Shown here: piece by piece, positions 55,360 through 63,937 of the stretch
Position numbering within the stretch: position 1 is the stretch's first letter
Layout of the letters: every line of letters starts with the position of its first letter
From: Solidesulfovibrio sp.
Lineage (GTDB): Bacteria; Desulfobacterota; Desulfovibrionia; Desulfovibrionales; Desulfovibrionaceae
Assembly (NCBI RefSeq): GCF_038562415.1
Contig: NZ_JBCFBA010000008.1
Coordinates: 125,005 to 189,004 of the forward strand
Length of the DNA: 64,000 nucleotides
Direction: 5' to 3'
The notes under the pieces: model-generated
Database searches by the model: none
The model's input: the letters and a program-made list of their open reading frames with translations, nothing else
Told to the model about the DNA's origin: nothing
Position numbers and translations under genes: made by a program

Positions 55360-56652
55360 ATGACTGCTGATTGGGTTGATGGGCTTGGAAGGTATGTCGA
55401 GAAGAAGCCACTTGCCATTTTGGGGTTTACCCAAGGTGAATGGCTTGCCCTAACTTCATCTCGAAGAGGTCGTAGCGAATTTACTTTTGCACGGGAACAT
55501 GTTGAATTTGAATTGCTCAAGCCTCAATCTCTGTGCTTGCTAATGGGTGCATCTGAAGATGGAGAATCTCGACTTTACATTGGGCAAGTGCATTCCAAGA
55601 AAGCTATCACTACTATTCAAACACGTATTAAAATTACAAATCATGCACGGCTTTGGCCTAATAGCCTCAGAGAGATTGAAGGGCTTTTGACGAAGACTAT
55701 TCACATTGCCAAATTCAAAGGAATAATTGCAGATCTGGGTGCTGGATGCAGGACGCTAACACCAAAGCTTGGTCGGCATATTATTGAAGTGCTTGCCAAT
55801 ATTGACAGGAATGCCTCACCCTTAAACGGGGCTTACCTGTCAATTGCTCCTCCTGATAATAGACCACCGAATTATGGTTTTCAGAAGAATGCAATCTCAA
55901 CCGCGCTAAAGATATTTGGACTGCCAGCCAACAGTGAGGCGTATAAACTGGATATCGCAAATCAATCCGAGTCTGCTCTGTCAAGAGTTAGCATTCTCGA
56001 GGACGCAGTAATTGAGCATGAGGCAAGATTTGTTGATGGGTATGATTTAATCGGCAGTGATGTCACTGGGCGTGCTGTATTTTTAGGTAACGATGGAAAA
56101 CTTGAGGTGTATACTGCCAATAGGCGAGAATTAGAGCATTGTCTTGGTGTTGATTTAATATACTTGAATATTACAAAGAAAAATATTGTAATGCTTCAGT
56201 ACAAGATGCTTGAGTACAGTGGCAAAGACGATGACGACTGGATATACCGACCTGATGCCCAACTTGACAAGGAGATCAGACGGATGAAGGTCTTCTCTCA
56301 GACAAATACCCCGCTGCCCCAAGAATACCGTATAAATCCTGCCGTGTTCTTTTTAAAATTTGTTAAAAGAGATGCATACAGTCAAGGGGGCAGCATGATA
56401 ACACCGCTTGACCACTATGAACAGATAGTCCAATCCCCTGAATGCAAAGGGCCCAGAGGAGGCATCCGAATTAGCTATAAGAGCCTTAGTGGTCGGTATT
56501 TACGTCCAGGTGCGTTTATGGACTTGGTTGGTTCCGGATACATCGGTGCTTACGCTGAAACAACAGCTGGTTTTAAGGCTTTGATTGATGCTGTATTAGT
56601 TGACAATCAAGCTGTTGTAGCTGCGATTCAACATCCAGTTGAGGATAGGTAG
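55360..56652 (+). CDS. Unknown 430-residue protein in the restriction block
   Basis: The gene starts one base after the Mod stop and ends where the helicase begins, so it belongs to the same transcript. LCLLMGASEDG..RLYIGQVHSKKA near residue 60 faintly recalls a GIY-YIG strand pair, but the usual later Arg and Glu are not evident. The C-terminal part reads GGIRISYKSLSGRYLRPGAFMDLVGSGYIG. I do not assign a family. As an obligate neighbour it may be a specificity or sensor part of the defence unit. Confidence 0.6.
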   Translation: MTADWVDGLGRYVEKKPLAILGFTQGEWLALTSSRRGRSEFTFAREHVEFELLKPQSLCLLMGASEDGESRLYIGQVHSKKAITTIQTRIKITNHARLWPNSLREIEGLLTKTIHIAKFKGIIADLGAGCRTLTPKLGRHIIEVLANIDRNASPLNGAYLSIAPPDNRPPNYGFQKNAISTALKIFGLPANSEAYKLDIANQSESALSRVSILEDAVIEHEARFVDGYDLIGSDVTGRAVFLGNDGKLEVYTANRRELEHCLGVDLIYLNITKKNIVMLQYKMLEYSGKDDDDWIYRPDAQLDKEIRRMKVFSQTNTPLPQEYRINPAVFFLKFVKRDAYSQGGSMITPLDHYEQIVQSPECKGPRGGIRISYKSLSGRYLRPGAFMDLVGSGYIGAYAETTAGFKALIDAVLVDNQAVVAAIQHPVEDR

Positions 56653-58716
56653 ATGGAATTCCGCATAGCCGACACCTTCACTGATAGCCTGGGCAAGCTC
56701 ACGCCACAGGAACAAAAGGCGGTCAAAACCACTGCCTTTGACCTGCAAATTAACCCGGCGAGTCCAGGGATACGATTTCATAAGCTGGACAAGGCGAAAG
56801 ACTCAAATTTTTGGTCCGCCACCGTCAGCATGGATATTCGAATCATCGTCCACCGGACTGAGAACAGCATCCTGCTCTGCTACGTGGATCACCATGATAA
56901 GGCGTATAGCTGGGCTGAGAGGAGAAAGCTGGAAACGCACCCGAAGACAGGGGCGGCGCAGATCGTCGAGATTCGTGAGACGGTGAAGGAAGTCACCGTT
57001 CCGGTCTATGTGAAATCGGAGCAGCCAGCAGGCAAGCCCCTCATCTTTGAACATCTCACCGATGAAGAATTGCTCGCGTATGGTGTTCCATCCAGCTGGT
57101 TGGAGGACGTGAAGCAGGCGACTGAGGATTCACTCCTTGAGATAGCTGGCCACCTTCCGAGTGAAGCTTCGGAAGCGCTGCTTGATCTTGCCACTGGCGT
57201 CACTCCGCAGGTCCACACCATGCCCGAGGGAAGCGACCCCTTCGCCCATCCTGATGCTCAACGGCGTTTCCGTCTGATGACCGACGTGGAAGAGCTGGAG
57301 CGGGCTTTAGACTATCCGTGGGAGAAGTGGACAGTCTTCCTGCATCCAGCTCAGAGGAAGCTTGTTGAAAGGGATTACTCTGGTCCTGCCCGTGTTTCTG
57401 GATCGGCTGGGACTGGCAAGACCATCGTTGCCCTACACAGGGCGGCCCATCTGGCTCGGACCAATACGAACGCTCGGGTGTTGCTCACCACTTTTTCCGA
57501 TCCCTTAGCGTACTCTCTTCAAAACAAGTTGTCCCGGCTTCTTGGCAAAGAACCTCGGCTGGGAGAACGGCTTGAAGTCGCATCCATGAATGCCGTGGGT
57601 ATGCGTCTATACAAGGCGAACCTGGGCAGTCTCACCATTGCTCCCAAAGAGGTGATCAAGCAGTTCTTGGAGGACGCCTCGGCTCAAGTCCAGAACCACA
57701 AGTTTAGCTCTTATTTCCTGCGCACGGAATGGGAGGAAGTCGTTGACGCATGGCAGCTCGACACATGGGAAAAGTATCGTGACGTAGTTCGTCTTGGACG
57801 AAAAACGAAACTTCCAGAGCAGCAGCGAAAGGTCCTTTGGGAGATGTTTGAGATTGTCCGTTCCGGCTTGGATAACAAAGGGATGAAGACGCTCTCGCAG
57901 ATGTTCAGTGAACTTGCCGTTCATCTCGAAGGAAAAACAAACCCTCCATTCGATTATGCCATCTTAGACGAAGCCCAAGACATCAGCATTGCCCAAATTC
58001 GGTTTCTGGCTGCATTATCGTCCAGGCCAGACAGCTTGTTCTTTTCAGGAGACCTCGGGCAGAGAATTTTCCAGCAGCCATTTTCTTGGAAGTCGCTTGG
58101 CGTGGATATACGTGGTCGATCCTTTACGCTTCGAATCAACTACAGGACATCCCACCAGATTCGGCAGCAGGCGGACAGACTTCTTGCCCCGGAGTTGGCG
58201 GACGTGGACGGCATTGTAGAGGAACGCCGCGCCACACAGTCCGTGTTTAATGGCCCTAAGCCCACCATAGAAGTCACTGACAGTCAGGATGAGGAAAAAG
58301 CTGTTGTCGCCACTTGGATAAAAGAGCTTTTGAACGATGGTTACAAGCCGGATGAAATCGGAGTTTTTGTCCGCTCAGACAGTGAAATATCAAGAGCACA
58401 AAACGCTGTCCAGGAATCAGGCGCCCCCTTTGTAATCCTTGACGAAAAGCTCCTTCCTTCTTCGGAGAAGGTATCCATCTGCTCGATGCACCTCGCCAAG
58501 GGTCTGGAGTTCCGGGCTGTAGCTGTCATGGCGTGCGATGATGAGATTATCCCTCTACAGGCTCGCATTGATACCGTGGTGGATGATTCCGACCTTGAAG
58601 AGGTCTACAACACGGAGCGACACTTGCTCTATGTCGCCTGCACCCGTGCCAGAGACCATTTACTTGTAACCAGTGTGAGTCCAGAGTCTGAGTTTGTTGA
58701 CGACCTGAGTATTTGA
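56653..58716 (+). CDS. ParE/RelE-like domain fused to a UvrD-type helicase
   Basis: A 687-residue fusion. Residues 1-100 (FTDSLGKLTPQEQKAVKTTAFDLQ, SPGIRFHKLDKAKDSNFWSATVSMDIRIIVHRTENSILLCYVDHHDKAYSWA) have the ParE/RelE toxin fold pattern. The UvrD-like helicase follows: Walker A GSAGTGKT at residues 250-257, AILDEAQDIS, GDLGQRIFQ, LRINYRTSHQIRQQADRLL and HLAKGLEFRAVAVMACD. This combination is known from other bacteria and may sense or remodel foreign DNA. The start directly follows the previous stop. Confidence 0.85.
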   Translation: MEFRIADTFTDSLGKLTPQEQKAVKTTAFDLQINPASPGIRFHKLDKAKDSNFWSATVSMDIRIIVHRTENSILLCYVDHHDKAYSWAERRKLETHPKTGAAQIVEIRETVKEVTVPVYVKSEQPAGKPLIFEHLTDEELLAYGVPSSWLEDVKQATEDSLLEIAGHLPSEASEALLDLATGVTPQVHTMPEGSDPFAHPDAQRRFRLMTDVEELERALDYPWEKWTVFLHPAQRKLVERDYSGPARVSGSAGTGKTIVALHRAAHLARTNTNARVLLTTFSDPLAYSLQNKLSRLLGKEPRLGERLEVASMNAVGMRLYKANLGSLTIAPKEVIKQFLEDASAQVQNHKFSSYFLRTEWEEVVDAWQLDTWEKYRDVVRLGRKTKLPEQQRKVLWEMFEIVRSGLDNKGMKTLSQMFSELAVHLEGKTNPPFDYAILDEAQDISIAQIRFLAALSSRPDSLFFSGDLGQRIFQQPFSWKSLGVDIRGRSFTLRINYRTSHQIRQQADRLLAPELADVDGIVEERRATQSVFNGPKPTIEVTDSQDEEKAVVATWIKELLNDGYKPDEIGVFVRSDSEISRAQNAVQESGAPFVILDEKLLPSSEKVSICSMHLAKGLEFRAVAVMACDDEIIPLQARIDTVVDDSDLEEVYNTERHLLYVACTRARDHLLVTSVSPESEFVDDLSI

Positions 58717-58786
58717 AATGGTTGGTCCTGGTGCAGGGTCTGAAGCATCTTCTTCGCACAACCTTTGAACGGTTAATATCAATGCT

Positions 58787-59140
58787 ATGCCAATCAGCGA
58801 ATTCGAACATGCTCGCCTGGAGAAACTTCTACAGAAGTTCTGCGAAGAACAAGGACCACCTGCCCATATCCGCGATCAACTCCGCTGGGGCTTCCGGGTG
58901 GACCAGGAGAAGCAAACCATTGAACTTTTCGAAATCCGCCCTCATTTCATGCACAAGGGAAAATTGATCGAGGGCATGGTCGCCAAGGCTGCATACGTGA
59001 AGAAGGCAAAGGTCTGGAAAGTTTACTGGATGCGGGGAAATATGAAATGGACCCGTTATGAGCCTTGTCCTGAGGTTCAGACTGCCGAGGAGTTCTTGAG
59101 GGTGGTCAAAGAGGATGCCTGGAACTGTTTCTTTGGGTAG
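58787..59140 (+). CDS. DUF3024 protein
   Basis: A 117-residue protein. EKLLQKFCEEQGPPAHIRDQLRWGFRVD and MAKAAYVKKAKVWKVYWMRGNMKWTRYEP-like text fits DUF3024, a small family commonly found beside helicases and restriction genes. The C-terminus EEFLRVVKEDAWNCFFG is typical. No catalytic residue is known. It lies between two UvrD-type genes. Confidence 0.78.
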   Translation: MPISEFEHARLEKLLQKFCEEQGPPAHIRDQLRWGFRVDQEKQTIELFEIRPHFMHKGKLIEGMVAKAAYVKKAKVWKVYWMRGNMKWTRYEPCPEVQTAEEFLRVVKEDAWNCFFG

Positions 59141-59173
59141 CAATTGTTTTTTATAAGAACTTTTTACAAGTGA

Positions 59174-61135
59174 ATGGTAATTTCAATGCCAAACTCAGAG
59201 TGTTTTCACTGGTCCCATGGCCTAAATGGACAAGCACTAAGGATCGCACGAGCTGAAGAAAGTCCACTTCGCGTTCTGGCAGGCCCAGGGACTGGAAAAA
59301 CTTTTTCACTCATGAGGCGCATTGCTCGTATTATTGATGAAGGCACATCACCAGAAAGAATCCTTGTTTGTACATTCACCAGGACAGCAGCAAAGGATTT
59401 GCAGTCAGAGTTGAGACGCCTAGGTGCCGCTGGATGCTCGTCTGTTATAGCTGGAACATTGCATTCATTCTGCTATCGTGCATTAAATAGGGCCGGGGTG
59501 TATGAACTTATTGGGAGAATTCCAAGGGCATTGCTCGAATTTGAAAAGAGATTCTTGCTAGAAGATTTAAAAAGAGGAAATTTTGGAACCATAAACCAAA
59601 TGAAGAAAGCTATCCAGGCGTTCAATGCTTCTTGGGCAAGGTTGCAACATGAAGAACCAGGCTGGCCTGTCGAAGTCAACGACAGGCTGTTTCATGAGGC
59701 AATAATCGATTGGCTCGCGTTTCACCAGGCAATGTTGATTGGTGAAATTATCCCAGAGACCCTACGTTACTTTAGACTCAATCCCCTTGCCGAAGAGCTT
59801 AGTCAATTTAGCCATGTTCTCGTAGACGAATATCAAGATTTAAACAGAGCGGAACAAGTCTTGCTTGACCACATCTCCAGCAATGGTTCTCTAACCGTTA
59901 TTGGCGATGAAGATCAGTCAATTTACTCATTTAAGTGCGCACATCCCATGGGGATATCTCATTTTGAGGATTATCATGCTGAAACTACAACAGAAACTCT
60001 TACTGATTGCCGTAGATGTCCGCATTTAGTTGTAAACCTTGCTAACTCACTGATCAGCCACAACCGATCTCGCGCGCAGAGGCAACTTGTACCTTTTGAC
60101 GGCAACTCGTTAGGTCAAGTTCTCGTCGTTCAATGGGGCAGCATTGAAGAAGAAGCGACTGGCATAGCACGGTTCATCAAGACGAAGATTGAATCAGGAG
60201 AAGTCGACCCTGGGCGCATTCTAGTCCTTTCCCCGATACGTCAAATAGCACAGGCAATACGAGAAAGTCTGTCACTAGAAGGGATTCCATCTTTGAGTTT
60301 TTTTCAGGAAGAACTACTTGATGGCAATCCGTCTAAAGTCGCAGAATCATATTCTCAACAGTCTATGTGCTTGTTAAAGCTTATCGTTAACCCTGATGAT
60401 AGAGTTGCACTGCGGTGCTGGTGTGGCTTTGGTAGCCCAACGCTTAATAGCAGAGCATGGGACAATTTGATAACTTATTCGAAAGACAACAGTTGTTCTC
60501 CTAGGGTCGCCCTAGATCGCCTTGCGTCTGGGCAGATACAGATTTCTTACACTTCTCCTGTTATTGAAAGATATCGTTTGCTTTTGTCTGCTATTGAAGA
60601 TTCCTCTAGGCAGACCGGAGCTGATTTTATTGAATGGTTATTCCCGTCTGGAAACGAATGGGCTGACCCTTTTAGATACTTATTACGCGACATTGCCACT
60701 GACAATGTTACCCCAGAAAGCGTCCTTGATCATTTACAAACTGCGGTCACCCAACCAGAATTGCCGACAGAAGTTGACTATGTAAGAATCATGAGTTTGC
60801 ACAAGTCAAAAGGATTGACTTCTGACCTTGTTGTAGTTGCTGGCTGTGTGCAGGGGCTAATCCCGCGTAGATATAATCCTGATAAAACTGACTTGTCCCA
60901 ATCGGAATTCGACGAAGAGCAACGACGTCTGTTTTATGTTGCCATAACTAGAACGCGGAACATACTGGTATTATCGAGTGTAAACAGGATTTCATTGCAC
61001 GATGCGCACAGAATACAAGCTCAGGTTGTGCCTATTCAATACCAAAGTGAAGGGCGAGCGATAACTTCTAATTTCATTTCTGAGCTAGGCCCACAGTGTC
61101 CTCGCCCTGTCAATGGGAGGGCTTTAGTTGAATAA
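59174..61135 (+). CDS. UvrD/Rep-type superfamily 1 helicase
   Basis: A 653-residue helicase. Walker A is AGPGTGKT at residues 36-43, motif Ia TFTRTAAKDLQSELR, Walker B LVDEYQDLNRAEQ near residue 215, motif III GDEDQSIYSFK, and motifs V-VI RIMSLHKSKGLTSDLVVVAGC and RRLFYVAITRTRN. No nuclease domain is attached. It is the last gene of the defence-like block, 33 bases after DUF3024. The ATG at 59186 is an alternative; neither has a good ribosome site. Confidence 0.88.
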   Translation: MVISMPNSECFHWSHGLNGQALRIARAEESPLRVLAGPGTGKTFSLMRRIARIIDEGTSPERILVCTFTRTAAKDLQSELRRLGAAGCSSVIAGTLHSFCYRALNRAGVYELIGRIPRALLEFEKRFLLEDLKRGNFGTINQMKKAIQAFNASWARLQHEEPGWPVEVNDRLFHEAIIDWLAFHQAMLIGEIIPETLRYFRLNPLAEELSQFSHVLVDEYQDLNRAEQVLLDHISSNGSLTVIGDEDQSIYSFKCAHPMGISHFEDYHAETTTETLTDCRRCPHLVVNLANSLISHNRSRAQRQLVPFDGNSLGQVLVVQWGSIEEEATGIARFIKTKIESGEVDPGRILVLSPIRQIAQAIRESLSLEGIPSLSFFQEELLDGNPSKVAESYSQQSMCLLKLIVNPDDRVALRCWCGFGSPTLNSRAWDNLITYSKDNSCSPRVALDRLASGQIQISYTSPVIERYRLLLSAIEDSSRQTGADFIEWLFPSGNEWADPFRYLLRDIATDNVTPESVLDHLQTAVTQPELPTEVDYVRIMSLHKSKGLTSDLVVVAGCVQGLIPRRYNPDKTDLSQSEFDEEQRRLFYVAITRTRNILVLSSVNRISLHDAHRIQAQVVPIQYQSEGRAITSNFISELGPQCPRPVNGRALVE

Positions 61136-61144
61136 CACTTTTGT

Positions 61145-61160
61145 GCGCAGGATCCTGCGC
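61145..61160. repeat. Island 2 palindrome, copy 5
   Basis: GCGCAGGATCCTGCGC just after the last helicase gene, followed by ATGCGGTTCAGC. The remaining stretch to 61337 has no gene. Confidence 0.85.
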
Positions 61161-61337
61161 ATGCGGTTCAGCTTGCTCGCTGAGCCAAAACCAAATGGTT
61201 TGCCTTCATCGAGGGTTCGGAACTAACTGGGATGGGGTCAGCGGCGAGGAATAGACTGTTATTGTCAATAACTTCAAATGCTTGATCGCATCACAGCTTT
61301 CTCGGTTCCGTACGAGCCCACTCCTCCCCTGTGAAAA

Positions 61338-61355
61338 GTCCACACGCGGTCCACA
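61338..61355. repeat. Arm-type integrase site, island 2 right
   Basis: GTCCACACGCGGTCCACA matches 32256-32273 in 16 of 18 bases. Confidence 0.55.
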
Positions 61356-61452
61356 CCCTGGGCCGACTACAGCCCCTCTCTTGCTCGTGGCGCTCAATCA
61401 AAAATCAAAGTATTTGAGGGTGTTTGACAAAGTGTTTAAGTCGGCTCGGCCA

Positions 61453-61498
61453 CTCTCACGCCGCTAACAGGGGTTCAAATCCCCTTGGGGACGCCAAG
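61453..61498 (+). other. Attachment site, right end of island 2
   Basis: 46 bases identical to the 3' part of tRNA-Glu (17395-17440). It is the right junction of island 2, and possibly the left junction of a third element. Confidence 0.92.
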
Positions 61499-61507
61499 AA
61501 AGTTCAA

Positions 61508-61545
61508 GGGTTTACAGCAAAAAAGCTGTAAACCCTTTTTTCTTC
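61508..61545 (+). terminator. Terminator after the third att copy
   Basis: GGGTTTACAGC-AAAAAA-GCTGTAAACCC is followed by six T. It could be the original terminator of tRNA-Glu, now 44 kb away. Right after it CCCCCACAC occurs twice (61545-61565), like the arm repeats that follow the other att copies. Confidence 0.82.
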
Positions 61546-61584
61546 CCCCACACTATCCCCCACACGCGTGTACCATTTTGGTTT

Positions 61585-61899
61585 CTACCCCCGCTGTTTC
61601 CTCTCCGTTATTTTAACCGCGACTGAGCGCTTCGGTCCTTTTTTTAGGCGCCAAGCGTTTGCCAAGCGTTGCTTGCGAAGCGGCCCTTCAACGCGGGTTC
61701 GTCCTCTTTTTTTACCTGCCGCGCGTTTGGGTGAAATCACATCGCTCAGGCATCCTCCTTGCCCTGGATTATCCCAGCACTGGCGCGGCATCCTGGCTCG
61801 TAGAATCGACGCGGACGCGGTTCGCGATGGTTTGCCCATGTGGCCCCGCAGTGATGCGAAATCGGGGCGAAATTGGCCGTGGGAGCGTTCATAGATCAT
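61585..61899 (-). CDS. Doubtful basic 104-residue ORF
   Basis: The frame reads IYERSHGQFRPDFASLRGHMGKPSRTASASILRARMPRQ and is rich in Arg and Lys. It occupies the spot where an integrase would lie in the other two islands, but shows none of the integrase motifs. It may be a remnant or not coding at all. Confidence 0.2.
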   Translation of the reverse strand: MIYERSHGQFRPDFASLRGHMGKPSRTASASILRARMPRQCWDNPGQGGCLSDVISPKRAAGKKRGRTRVEGPLRKQRLANAWRLKKGPKRSVAVKITERKQRG

Positions 61900-62422
61900 A
61901 TGACTTAAAAACTGCTATCCATCCTTCCACGACTGTTTTGATAACGGTGCTAAAATTTCTTCTTGCACCGTTGCTTAATTCTACAATTAGATGCTCGATA
62001 CTTCCTTCATGGTCGGCAAGAAAATGGGGGTCACGCCATCTGACATGCCCCTGTGTTATGCACATCCCCCCGTCAACTCTTTTGTCATTCTTATTAAGTA
62101 GCAAATGTTTATGTCCATTCCATATATCTCCCAATAAAAAATAATCATTCCTTGTGCTATACCCAGGGGAGGGGATTAAAACATCCTCATTGATATATTT
62201 TCTATATTTCGTGAGAAGAGAATTTATCCCTCCGTTACATTCTTTGACACTAAGTCCAAACAATCTTGTCGAATCATTGCTATAAAATCTAACAATCCAT
62301 TCAGCTATATTATATGCTGATCCAGCAGCATTCATTGCGTGTCTTATTGATAAAGTATTTTTCAGAAAATCATCATGATTTGGGAGAAGAAATGTTTCAA
62401 AATAAAATCTCGGATGAGTCAT
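61889..62422 (-). CDS. Unknown 177-residue protein
   Basis: An AT-rich gene. HAMNAAGSAYNIAEWIVRFYSND and the IWNGHKHLLLNKND segment (with KHL in a helix) have the look of HEPN-like hypothetical proteins, and the C-terminus reads SIEHLIVELSNGARRNFSTVIKTVVEGW. No catalytic motif can be firmly pointed to. Composition contrasts with the GC-rich neighbours, which suggests a late arrival. Confidence 0.6.
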   Translation of the reverse strand: MTHPRFYFETFLLPNHDDFLKNTLSIRHAMNAAGSAYNIAEWIVRFYSNDSTRLFGLSVKECNGGINSLLTKYRKYINEDVLIPSPGYSTRNDYFLLGDIWNGHKHLLLNKNDKRVDGGMCITQGHVRWRDPHFLADHEGSIEHLIVELSNGARRNFSTVIKTVVEGWIAVFKSYDL

Positions 62423-62560
62423 GATTTCGCCTTGTGTTAATGTTTTTAACCATGCCTACCCACTCTAATTGATATTTTCTATATCTTCCTGTTTTAAACG
62501 GCAAGCGGCCCGCCTCCGAAGAGACAGGCCGCCAACGATCCGGTTGCCGAGGATCGTCGC

Positions 62561-62848
62561 TTATTCCTGACCGACAGGCACGGGCCGAGCCTCCTTTTCC
62601 GAGGCCGTTATGGATTGGCCAGGGATGCCCAAGAGCAGTTCGGCCCGATCCACCAGGGCCTTGATGACCCGGGCCGCATCCAGGTTCCCCAAGGTGAATG
62701 TCGAATTGTCGCCGTCGAGGATCAGGGCAAGAGAGGAAAATGGGGCCATGGCCGAAACCGCCTTTTGCTCGGGGCTGAGCGTGCCCCACTCGTCCGGCAT
62801 GACGCCAAGCACCCAATCGTAGGCCGGCTGGCCATATCCATCAGCCAT
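62561..62848 (-). CDS. Unknown 95-residue protein
   Basis: A small acidic protein beginning MADGYGQPAYDWVLGVMPDEWGTLS. It has a helical centre LDAARVIKALVDRAELLLGIPG. Its start overlaps the end of the gene upstream by eight bases, so it is the last of a three-gene operon. No family is recognised. Confidence 0.6.
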   Translation of the reverse strand: MADGYGQPAYDWVLGVMPDEWGTLSPEQKAVSAMAPFSSLALILDGDNSTFTLGNLDAARVIKALVDRAELLLGIPGQSITASEKEARPVPVGQE

Positions 62849-63143
62849 GGCACACCCCCTCCACCTGCGTGTATTCGAGGTCGAATATGTCTAGGTCGTT
62901 TTCCCGACGCTTGCGCTCAATGAAGATATTCCCCCGGTCGCGGTGGATGACGGCGAAGAGATTGTCGAGGTCCCGGGCAGCCAAGCGCAAAAGGGCATCT
63001 CCCACAACGCCGATTTCTCGTGGATCAATTCCCAAGGCTTGCGGGTCCATGTCGGCAACCAGGAGGTTGAACGCCTTGAGCGGGGCCAGCGCACCATAGA
63101 CCGCCTGGGGCAGCGAAGTGGAAGAGGGGGCGTTATCCTGCAT
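62841..63143 (-). CDS. Unknown 100-residue protein
   Basis: A small protein with LPQAVYGALAPLKAFNLLVADMDPQALGIDPREIGVVGDALLRLAARDL. It overlaps its neighbours at both ends (11 and eight bases), a compact, phage-like arrangement. No family is recognised. Confidence 0.6.
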   Translation of the reverse strand: MQDNAPSSTSLPQAVYGALAPLKAFNLLVADMDPQALGIDPREIGVVGDALLRLAARDLDNLFAVIHRDRGNIFIERKRRENDLDIFDLEYTQVEGVCHG

Positions 63144-63747
63144 GGCAGGCCTCCTGCCCCACTACGGGGCGGCTTTCGTGTTCGGGATGGGGGAAAGTAT
63201 GGGCCGGGGCCGTTTCGTCGATCCTGGAGCGCGAAACGGGGTGTGGGTGGGCGTTTCCCGTGTTCAAATCTTCGGGATGGGTGAATGTCCGCCCCGGTGC
63301 TTCCGCGTCGCCGACATGGGGGCTACGTCTACGTTTCTCGGCAAGGCGCGTGTCTTTCGCACGTTGCCGCATCGCCTCCCGCGTTTCGGTGGAGATATTC
63401 GGATTCTTGCCCAGCCGATAGGCGTGGAGCGGGCAAGGTCCGTCCGCCAGCCCCAAACCCGGGCAATCCTGTACGTCGGCCCACGATAGCCCATAGCAAT
63501 CTCGGCATTTGGCCTTTATCGCCTTGATGGGGGTCAATGTGGCCGTCTCGGGCCGGTGGCCAGCACGGTACTCATGGAGTGCGCATCCCTCGACGGGGCA
63601 CAGGCGGACTTCATTGGCGGAGTTGCCGGCGCACCACAAGCATTTTGCCCGGATGGCCTGAAGCGGCGTCCGCCGTTTGCCCTCGAAGCCTGGCAGGGGG
63701 AAGGGGTTGCCCCGACTCGTGGGCCGGGATAAGCGGGATTCAGCCAT
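63133..63747 (-). CDS. Cysteine-cluster protein with duplicated Zn-like motif
   Basis: A 204-residue protein. PLQAIRAKCLWCAGNSANEVRLCPVEGCALHEYRAG and PIKAIKAKCRDCYGLSWADVQDCPG...GPCPLHAYRLG are two copies of a unit with the spacing Cys-x2-Cys, then Cys and a final Cys-x-Leu-His. Each probably binds one zinc. Such proteins are frequent in prophages and mobile elements of delta-proteobacteria, of unknown role. It leads a three-gene operon whose promoter region holds two identical-type dyads. Confidence 0.72.
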   Translation of the reverse strand: MAESRLSRPTSRGNPFPLPGFEGKRRTPLQAIRAKCLWCAGNSANEVRLCPVEGCALHEYRAGHRPETATLTPIKAIKAKCRDCYGLSWADVQDCPGLGLADGPCPLHAYRLGKNPNISTETREAMRQRAKDTRLAEKRRRSPHVGDAEAPGRTFTHPEDLNTGNAHPHPVSRSRIDETAPAHTFPHPEHESRPVVGQEACHAG

Positions 63748-63831
63748 GACCTTACCTCCTTGGGGTAGGGTTGCGGTCAGGCCCGGTCGGGAGTCGCGAG
63801 CTCCTCGCCGGGCCGTATCTTGTTCTCTTGT

Positions 63832-63884
63832 GCCTAATAAATTAGGCTTGAGTCCGTGGGATATTCTAGCCTAACGAATTAGGC
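63832..63884. promoter_or_regulatory. Two GCCTAA-ATTAGGC operators
   Basis: GCCTAATAAATTAGGC (63832-63847, a perfect 7-2-7 dyad) and GCCTAACGAATTAGGC (63869-63884) have starts 37 bases apart, 85-137 bases upstream of the 63133-63747 gene. Two near-identical dyads in a promoter region suggest binding by a dimeric repressor that is not encoded in the window. Confidence 0.65.
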
Positions 63885-63937
63885 CGTGTCGACATTCGTT
63901 TCAGTGAATGCTATAAATGCGCAACCGGGAGTTGCGC

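Noticed and set aside
55360..56652. GIY-YIG endonuclease
   Set aside because: Only a YIGQ string is seen; the distal catalytic Arg and Glu and the spacing of the family are not evident.
17441..61498. Conjugative transfer or phage structural genes in the islands
   Set aside because: No relaxase, type IV secretion, capsid, portal or terminase motif was recognised in any frame, so mobility probably depends on a helper or on natural uptake.
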